The notes beneath the pieces are model-generated. The model had not been told where the DNA came from, did no database searches, and saw only the letters and a list, made by a program, of their open reading frames with translations. Position numbers and translations under genes: made by a program. Below are positions 57,501 to 64,000 of a stretch of 64,000 nucleotides of DNA, piece after piece (within the stretch, counting starts at the first letter, position 1; each line of letters opens with the position of its first letter). Origin of the DNA: Oryzias latipes (lineage: Eukaryota > Chordata > Actinopteri > Beloniformes > Adrianichthyidae); contig NC_019859.2 in assembly GCF_002234675.1 (NCBI RefSeq), forward strand, positions 9,761,983-9,825,982, given 5' to 3'.

Positions 57501-59529
57501 ACAAAAAGATTGCATGAAAATGTGAAAAACTAAAGCATTTTTTAAACACAATCCCTTCATTTCATTGGCTCATAAGTAATTGGACAAATGAAATAACTGA
57601 AAACCAAATGGTCATTACTAATATTTGGTTGAAAACCCTTTGTTGGCAATGACAGCCTGAAGTCTTGAACTCTCGGACATCACCAGATGCTGGGTTTTCT
57701 CCTTCTGCATGCTCTGCCAGGCCTTTACTGCAGCGGCTTTCAGTTGCTGTTTGTTTGTGGGCCTTTCTGTCTGAAGTTTAGTCTTTAACAAGTGAAATTC
57801 TGCTCAATTGGGTTACCGTGTTTTACTGATGATGTAGTGTGCTTTGGATCATGAGCTTCTCCACGCCTTCTCCATACTTTTCTCTTGCCATCATTCTGGT
57901 AGAGGTTGATTTTGGTTTCATCTGTCCATAGAATGTTTTTCCAGAACTGTGCTGGCTTTTTGAGATGCTTTTTAGCAAAGTCCAATCTAGCCTTCCTATT
58001 CTTGAGGCTTATGAGTGGCTTGCATCTTGCAGTGTACCCTCTCCTTCTACTTCCATGCAGTCTTCTTTTCATGGTAGACTTGGATATTGATACGCCTACC
58101 TCCTGGAGAGTATTGTTCACTTGGTTGGCTGTTGTGAACGGGTTCCTCTTCACCATGGAAATGATTCTGCGATCATCCACCACTGTTGTCTTCCATGGAC
58201 GTCCAGGTCTTTTTGCGTTGCTGAGTTCACCAATGCTTTTTCTTTCTCAGGATGTACCACACTGTTGATTTTGCCACTCCTAATACTGTAGCAATTTTTG
58301 GCATGGTTTTTTCTGTTTTCTCAGCTTAATGATGGCTCCTTTCACCTGCATAAAGAGCTTCTTTGACCTCATGTTGTCTGTTCACAGCAAAATCTTCAAA
58401 ATGCAAGCACGAGTCCTCTAATCAACTCCAGGCCTTTTATCTGCTTCACTCATAATGACAAAACTAGGGAATTGCCCACACCTGCCCATGCAATAGCATG
58501 GAAGTCAATTGTCCAATTACTTACGAGCCCATGAAATGAAGGGATTGTGTTTAAAAATGCTTTAGTGTTTCACATTTTTATGCAATTTTTATGCAAAAAT
58601 GTGTTTAATCTGTTTTTTGTGCAGTTCTCTTGGCAAGTGATTAAAACAAGTACACATAATCTGCAAATATAGTTGTTATGGCACAAAAATAAAATCTTCT
58701 AACTTTCCGTTAACTTTGTCCTTTTCCCTGAAGCTTGCAAGAAAACCGGCCCTTGTCCAAGTCCTTCTTCACCAGAATGGTTGAGATCGAGAAAGAACAA
58801 GTGAGTTCATCAAAAGCTCTGAAGTAAAAATCTGTGATCTGGCCACAGAGCAGATTTTTCTGTAAACCTTGAAGGTGGTGTGTAGTTTTACTGCTGAGAT
58901 GAGAGGATCCACATTGTTTTTCCAGGAGGCTCCTAAAATGAACCATCTGAGGGAGTACTACGAGAGAGCACTGCAGGAGTTCGGCACCTCGGATGACGGT
59001 AAATGGAACTGAGTTTCAGAACTAAAATGCTGACTGCAAAGTTGACTCTTTATTCATTATACCATGGTCCGGGTGAATACTCGATTTCTGATTGGCTGTA
59101 AGTGACCACGGTATAAGTGGGTTAATGGCCTTCGAAGTAAGCATTATCACTTTTTAACGCACCTCGTGGAAGCAATCAGGCTTCCACGGCGTGCGTTAAA
59201 AAGTGATAATGCACACTTTGTCGGCATTAACCCTTACTTAACTTGTGAATTAATAAATCGAATGTAGCTTGAAGTTCACGTATAATACTAATCTGCCCGT
59301 AAGAAAAGCCCCAAAAAAAACCAACAAAAATGAATATCCGAACCCCAACATTCTCTACTTTTGTCACCTTAAAGATCTGTGGCTGCAGTACATCCAGGAG
59401 GAGCTGAGCACCCTCGGCCAGCCGGAGAACTGCGGGAAGATCCATTGGAGAGCCATGAAGTTCCTGGAGGGCGAAAGTGTGGAGAGATTTGTTTCCAAAT
59501 ACACTCTGCTTCAGACTGGACACTCATGA
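51535..59529 (+). CDS. utp6: U3 small nucleolar RNA-associated protein 6 homologue
   Basis: UTP6 is a HAT-repeat (half-a-TPR) protein of the UTP-B module in the small-subunit processome and acts in the nucleolus in 18S pre-rRNA processing. Exons: 51535-51626, 51772-51856, 51957-51998, 52122-52214, 52958-53005, 53082-53145, 53220-53338, 53477-53554, 53631-53712, 54050-54131, 54222-54400, 54534-54613, 54695-54772, 54930-55109, 56877-56957, 57236-57345, 58734-58800, 58926-58998, 59375-59529. They give 595 codons plus TGA (human 597), with all junctions in phase. The start MAEIVQQRIEDRIPELEQLE and the end ENCGKIHWRAMKFLEGES match human UTP6 closely. HAT motifs are visible as W-x(n)-E/A-R repeats, for example WLSHVAFCKKW, LWIMAAKSELED and SARHLFLRALRFHP. 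The exon 10 donor was set at 54131 (gtgggt), because the phase then joins to SLQTNY-type sequence correctly; the frame happens to stay open through that intron. Introns 14, 16 and 18 hold DNA transposon copies. Confidence 0.97.
55944..56324. mobile_element. hAT-type MITE with perfect 8-bp target duplication
   Basis: The element is 381 bp with inverted ends (TAGGGCTGCACGATAT ... ATATTGTGCAGGACTA) and is flanked on both sides by ACCTAAAC (55936-55943 and 56325-56332). An 8-bp duplication is diagnostic of hAT-superfamily insertion. The interior has repeated GCGATA words and no transposase frame. It lies in utp6 intron 14. The intact duplication suggests a fairly recent insertion. Confidence 0.9.
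57370..58630 (-). mobile_element. Tc1-like DNA transposon, internally deleted
   Basis: Inverted repeats of about 80 bp (57508-57590 and 58508-58588) share tttaaacacaatcccttcat and flank a minus-strand transposase remnant. The recognisable protein includes PKIATVLGVAKSTVWYILRK (N-terminal helix-turn-helix), NPFTTANQVNNTLQEVG and LWTDETKINLYQNDGKRKVW, followed by KHGN and then at once the NPIEQ end region. The block between, including the second and third catalytic acidic residues of the DDE triad, is missing. The upstream part is also out of frame with the rest. The element cannot make transposase. It lies in utp6 intron 16, antisense. Outer limits are approximate. Confidence 0.88.
57785..58183 (-). 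pseudogene. Tc1-like transposase remnant
   Basis: This 132-codon open frame is the central part of a Tc1 transposase: the second DNA-binding subdomain (STMKRRLHGSRRRGYTARCK) and the first catalytic aspartate in LWTDETK. It jumps from SSVKHGN to PIEQNF and stops soon after. Normal Tc1 transposases are about 340 residues. Confidence 0.85.
59060..59245. repeat. Palindromic (foldback) element in utp6 intron 18
   Basis: Two 33-bp arms (59141-59173 and 59180-59212) pair with only a few mismatches around a 6-nt loop; the inner words are gcattatcactttttaacgc and its complement. Outside these, gggttaatggcc and ggcattaaccc pair again, so the hairpin extends to about 59113-59237. This is a non-coding foldback element, most likely a MITE. 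Confidence 0.8.
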
Positions 59530-61892
59530 GGGAACCTGCGGCCTCTGGCTGGTGCAGAGCGCCCGGTGTTACTGAAATGTGTGAAACGACCACGTAACAC
59601 GATGGAGGCGCGAGAGGAGGTTACACGCCAGCAGCGAGGAAGGCCGCCAGCCGCTCCCCTGCTGTTTAGGTTCACAGCTTAAAAAGTCTCCCACCACAGG
59701 AGGCTGTGATGACACGACTCAGTCTGGAAATGAGAATTAAGAGAAACATCACTCACTTAATTAAAAAAAACTGTCAAGTGGAATAAATGACAGCCTTTCT
59801 GCACCATGAAAACATTTATATTTAGACAAATAGCAAAGAATCCTGAGTTTCTCTCTCCAAAGATTTCCTTAATTTCTGCAAATATGGACTTTAGTGGCTG
59901 ACTAAACTGCAAAACGACTCATCACATATGTAAACAATCTGGTCGATTCACATATTTCCAAAATGGCAAATAAAATGGAAGACGAGAAAAACAAAGGATT
60001 CACTCTACCTGATTTTTTTTTTTTGGATAACATCTGTCATCATTTCAAACGGAATCCGTTGATGTTTGTTGAAGTTTGCTCCTCGTCTGTCAGATTCTGA
60101 GCAGCAGTCATCCTAACGGATCCATCAGGCTTCCAGATAACAGTCAGTCAAGGTTCTGGTTCCAGGAGCGTTTTCCAGTTCATCCAACCCGTTTCCCAGC
60201 TTTTGTCATGGATTTTCCTTCATTTTTCAAGACTTTTCGGCTGTAAACTGATAACCAAGGTTCTGATTTCTTAGTTCCAGCTTATTGAATTCCACATTTG
60301 TTGTTTTGAGCGTCCAAACGTTGTTAACATTATCACATTAAAGCAGTCTTTTCATCTGATGAGGTTTTCTCCGTCTCTGCTTCCCTCTCTTTGATACAGC
60401 TCGCATCTTTAGCCAGAAGGACCAAAATGTATCCACAAACAAAAAGACTTGGTCACATTTGAGGTTTTTTTTGCTGAACTTCTTTAATGTTGTCACAGGA
60501 CAAATATGAAGCAGAAGCACTGAGATTTCATAAGGACACTTCAAGTCAGTGCTTTTCTGTATGCTTTTTACAGCAGCTTCATGTACAAACAGTACTAACA
60601 CAGAAACATTAGTGAAATGAGGTTACAAAGTTCTAGAAAGAGCACATCAACCTGTAAAAATGAATTACAAGGGATTATTGGATGTTTTTTCATCCGACCA
60701 AAAAGAAAAAAATAAATCGGATCACTCATTGATCTACAATCAGTTTGATCAGCTGCTAGAACTTCAGTTCCCGAGTTAATTTTAAAAAGTGCTTATGAAC
60801 ATTTTTTTATTTTTATGACAAACATTGAAATTAGTTTGACCTTTATATGAATGTATAGTTGTGAAACTGGAAAAAATGTGCACTTCCTGCAAGAACATGA
60901 AACAAAATGAAGATGTGTTAAGGCAGAGAGAGTAAAAACAAATGTTTTTTTTTTTTTTACAAGTCCCTTTAGGAAGTGAGCCAAGCTGAAGGTTGTTTTT
61001 TTTTTTGTCTTTCTTCTCTGGGAGTTGAGTTCATGGGAGCACATGATGCTAGCAGCTTTTCTGCTTTGCTGAAGTGATGAGTGAAAAAGCCTGGGCTGTT
61101 TTTTGGAGCATATCCTGCTTTCATCTGAACCTTCAGACCAGAGACAATATTTAAATATTCTGAAAGACTCAAATCACAACAAATATATATAATGCTCTAA
61201 AATCTTCTTTGAATTTTGGATTTTTTTTAGGACCTAATATCTAAAAAGGGAACCATTAATCATTTCGGTATGCCAGCAAATAAAATAAAACCACTTAATC
61301 CAAACGTAGAAACGGTAGAAGAATTAACCACGCCCACATTCTTCATATAGTCATGCCATACATATTACTTCGTTTAGCTTGAACCAGGGATTCTCGTACT
61401 AAATGTACCCACTTTAGCAAGATCGCTATGCAAACGACTAAAATCTACGATGTTTAATTTAAACATTTTTTCCCAAGTAGCTTTCCAATGATACGTGAGG
61501 AGTTGGGAAGCAATGGATTTAAAACCCGAGGGAGAGTTTGCATTTGTAGATGGCACTAAAGTTGTTTTTTTTTTAATTCAAGATGGCAGCCTCTTCCTGA
61601 GGTCAATGATACTTCAGTTGTGATTGTGGACTGAGCTGGGGTCAAATTTTGTAAAGATCGCTGTCAAAAAATGTTCACTTTCCATATTGTTAGAAAATGT
61701 TTGCTACAAAATGGCCACCATAACTTTAAGATATTGCCGAAACTCCTGTTTTGGTTTTGTTAGTGGATTTTGACTTTTTTTTTTTCTAGCTCCGCAAGAG
61801 ATTTAGGCCCCAGTCGTTTTTTTTTTTTGTCCTTTTTGACGACTTCAGTTTTTTGAAGATTTTGATGATTTTCTGTGATGCCATCTTTTTTT

Positions 61893-61923
<31 letters not shown>

Positions 61924-62345
61924 GTCTTTCACAATGTCTAAAATGTATTCTCATTGGTCACAAGGTGTCTGCGAATTTTGATGAGTCTTTGAGTATGTGG
62001 CAGGAGCAAAATTGTCACGTCTAAGTGCAATAAAAGAGAAGAGTTGTGAAAACAATCTGGTCCTTTCAGTCCAGAGCTGCTGCAGGACATGATCATAACC
62101 ATACGACTACTTTCTTTAGGCATGAGTGGACCGTTTTTGTGTTTGTAAAATCAGCGTTGGCACTGCAAAGCAGTTCAAACTGTTGAAACAGTCTTGATCC
62201 CATTTTTGTTTCTACAATCGCACTTGGAAACAGGACAGTGTCCCGTGACTGTTTTTTTGTATCAACTCGTCCATCTTTGCTTTACCAAATTCACATCTGG
62301 TGACTCCGGTCATCCGATCTCCAATATCAACAGGAGTCCACCCTT
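59530..62345. other. utp6 3' UTR and intergenic DNA
   Basis: An AATAAA at 59782-59787, about 250 nt past the utp6 stop, is the likely utp6 polyadenylation signal. The rest is A+T-rich with no exon-like frame. A poly-T run followed by 20 G occurs at 61886-61922. The last part, towards 62345, is probably the 3' UTR of the minus-strand gene ending at 62346. Confidence 0.5.
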
Positions 62346-62598
62346 TCAGAGCTTCTTGAAGAGGATGTAGGTGAAGAGCGCCAGCACGCCGGCGGACAGC
62401 AGTCCTATCAGGAACTGGTGGACGGTGATGACGTTCTCCAGTGTGTGGATGCGCTCCTCCATGGCGTTGGTGTGGATGTAGTCGTAGATGGAGGCCCCGA
62501 TGCTCCACACCGCCCACACGGCGTCCACCACCGCCTTCACGGTGGGAGAGACCATTGAGAGGGCCGCCTGGAGCCGATTGGCTGCCACATCCGCCGCA
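62346..62598 (-). CDS. Last coding exon of an unidentified tail-anchored-like protein
   Basis: I do not recognise this gene. The exon begins after a good acceptor (ctttctgcag) at 62598 and ends in TGA at 62348-62346, leaving 83 codons. It encodes ADVAANRLQAALSMVSPTVK, an amphipathic stretch with AVWAVWSIGASIYDYIH, a short heptad-like part (MEERIHTLENVITVHQ), and a C-terminal hydrophobic helix (FLIGLLSAGVLALFTYILF) ending KKL. Codon use is strongly GC-rich compared with its surroundings and the opposite strand offers nothing similar, both signs of a true exon. The C-terminal helix with two lysines suggests a tail-anchored protein of the ER or outer mitochondrial membrane. Upstream exons should lie right of 62598; I found none in the window. 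It could also start at the internal methionine (MVSPTVK). Confidence 0.6.
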
Positions 62599-63929
62599 CT
62601 GCAGAAAGTCAAGAGGGCGACACGTTCTAGAGAAAAGAACACGGCAGATGACTCAGACGTCTCTTTCTGTGATTAAGCATTTGAGCAAATCATAATTTTC
62701 TTTTTTTGGTGCTGGATTTGTATGTTTAATGATTGTGTCTTTTTATTTTTTTAATGAAGTTTAAAATGAAACTACAAATCGGGATTCTGGGAAGCAGGCT
62801 TGATATTATCTTTATGACAAAGATAAATGTCATGAAAAACCTTCAGTTTAAATAGGCAAGAATCTATTTGTTAAATGAATTGTTGTGACAAATAGACATA
62901 AAAATCATTAACTGGAGAAAAAAAAAATCATAAAAATACGCATTTGACACCTCAATCCTGCCTTCTTTGGCGCAAACCAATCAATACGTCTTTAAGGAAG
63001 CGCCTACAGACTCCTCTAGCATTACAGCTGCCCATCTTCAGGATCGTTCTCTTCACTCTGCTTTACGTCATGTCTGTGCCGGACCGCAGGCGTGAGCAGC
63101 ACAAAGCTGCAACACCAGTTAAAGAAGAGGCATTTCATTTGGATATGAAGACAATCAACGACAAACGTGTGACGTGTGGAGCCGGATGAGACACAAACCT
63201 ACCGAGGCGAGCTGGGAGAATTGGATTAACCTTTTGAAGAAAGGGCAAGCGTCTCGTCGAAGACGTCAAAACACGTAAAATATCAATAAAATGGACGCAA
63301 CAGGAATGTTAAAGACACGGACATGAAGGATTTCTTTCGACCTGAACACAAATAAAAGATTAAATACCAAAAGCTTTCCATATTATATGTGGCAGATTAT
63401 AGCTTTAACAGCAGTATTTTATCTAACTACATTTTATGTTTGAATACAGAGTAAAATGCTAAAACTAAAAAAATCCAAGTAATAATGGATTGTAAACACT
63501 TTCAGCATCTGGAAAAGAGCAGAAAAATCCAATCCATTATTATCACTATAATATTTATAAGAAGAATAAGAATAATAAGTCTTTGTGTAGCTCACATATG
63601 TTACAGGTGATGACCAGTTTTCTACAGGAATTTGATATGTTTTCTGACAGACTGGAGCAGCTTATAGGAAGAACTTAATTCACAACCAAAAACAACTTTT
63701 GTACATCCATCTGGAATAAAACTGTGGAATAGTAAAAGTGAAAAATTGCAGAAAAACAGAGGTGTGACATAAAAAAAAGATGAAGGGAAATCCTTCTACA
63801 GATAGTGTTCTGCAATTATTTAGTTAACATTAAATTAAAGTTTGTGATACAAATGCAGTTATTTACTAAGTAAATTAGAAAAATTAAACAAATTGTATGT
63901 ATATTTGCCTCATTCGTGTATTTCAGTTT
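62599..63929. other. Intron or upstream DNA of the gene ending at 62346
   Basis: Mostly A+T-rich. A less A+T-rich stretch at 62945-63190 has an 81-codon plus-strand frame without homology or splice signals that I can support. No exon was identified. Confidence 0.4.
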
Positions 63930-64000
63930 TAGCTTACAGCCCCTCACAACCTCAACCTAACATTACCGGTGCAACAAAAAATGCAAACAATATTTGAGCT
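63930..64000 (+). repeat. TTAA-bounded repeat family, fragment at right edge
   Basis: The sequence tagcttacagcccctcacaa followed by cctaacattaccggtgc matches the middle of the copies at 23424 and (inverted) 34743. It runs off the window. Confidence 0.5.

Noticed and set aside
57906-58268. Plus-strand frame of 120 codons in utp6 intron 16
   Set aside because: It is the complement of the Tc1 transposase remnant.
62441-62695. Plus-strand GC-rich frame rich in Arg and Pro
   Set aside because: It is antisense to the minus-strand terminal exon 62598-62346, which has the better protein features and a proper acceptor.

Overview
The window is chromosomal DNA of a ray-finned fish, most likely a percomorph teleost. 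Genes are multi-exon with GT-AG introns, the A+T-rich background is full of teleost SINE, LINE and small DNA-transposon copies, and the proteins align to vertebrate families along their whole length. Several repeat families resemble ones I associate with medaka (Oryzias), but that genus is an inference.

From left to right: first coding exon of rhbdl3 (minus, rest of gene off the left edge); a GC-rich promoter region with a possible 52-residue membrane micropeptide ORF on the other strand; about 6 kb without genes; rhot1/Miro1 (minus, 18 constitutive coding exons plus one cassette exon); adap2 (minus, 11 exons); tefm (plus, 5 exons); atad5 (minus, about 14 exons, short N-terminus); suz12 (minus, 16 exons); utp6 (plus, 19 exons); and the last exon of an unidentified minus-strand gene ending in a membrane helix. 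Exon lengths of rhot1, adap2, tefm, suz12 and utp6 sum to intact reading frames of 619, 380, 367, 678 and 595 codons before the stop.

The order rhbdl3-rhot1-(block)-suz12-utp6, with matching strands, is the mirror image of the human 17q11.2 neighbourhood. adap2-tefm-atad5, which in human lie nearby on the far side of NF1, sit here between rhot1 and suz12. The genes do not form one pathway: Miro1 and TEFM serve mitochondria, ADAP2 is an Arf GAP, ATAD5 unloads PCNA, SUZ12 is a PRC2 core subunit, UTP6 works in 18S rRNA processing and RHBDL3 is a rhomboid-family membrane protein.

The spaces and introns hold two TTAA-flanked MITEs, a hAT MITE with a perfect 8-bp target duplication, an internally deleted Tc1 element, a palindromic element, tRNA-derived SINEs, a LINE 3' fragment, and at least six copies of one TTAA-bounded family. 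I saw no retroviral or LTR element, CRISPR array, rRNA gene or functional tRNA gene. I found no clear new multi-gene system; the least explained items are the micropeptide ORF and the unidentified terminal exon.
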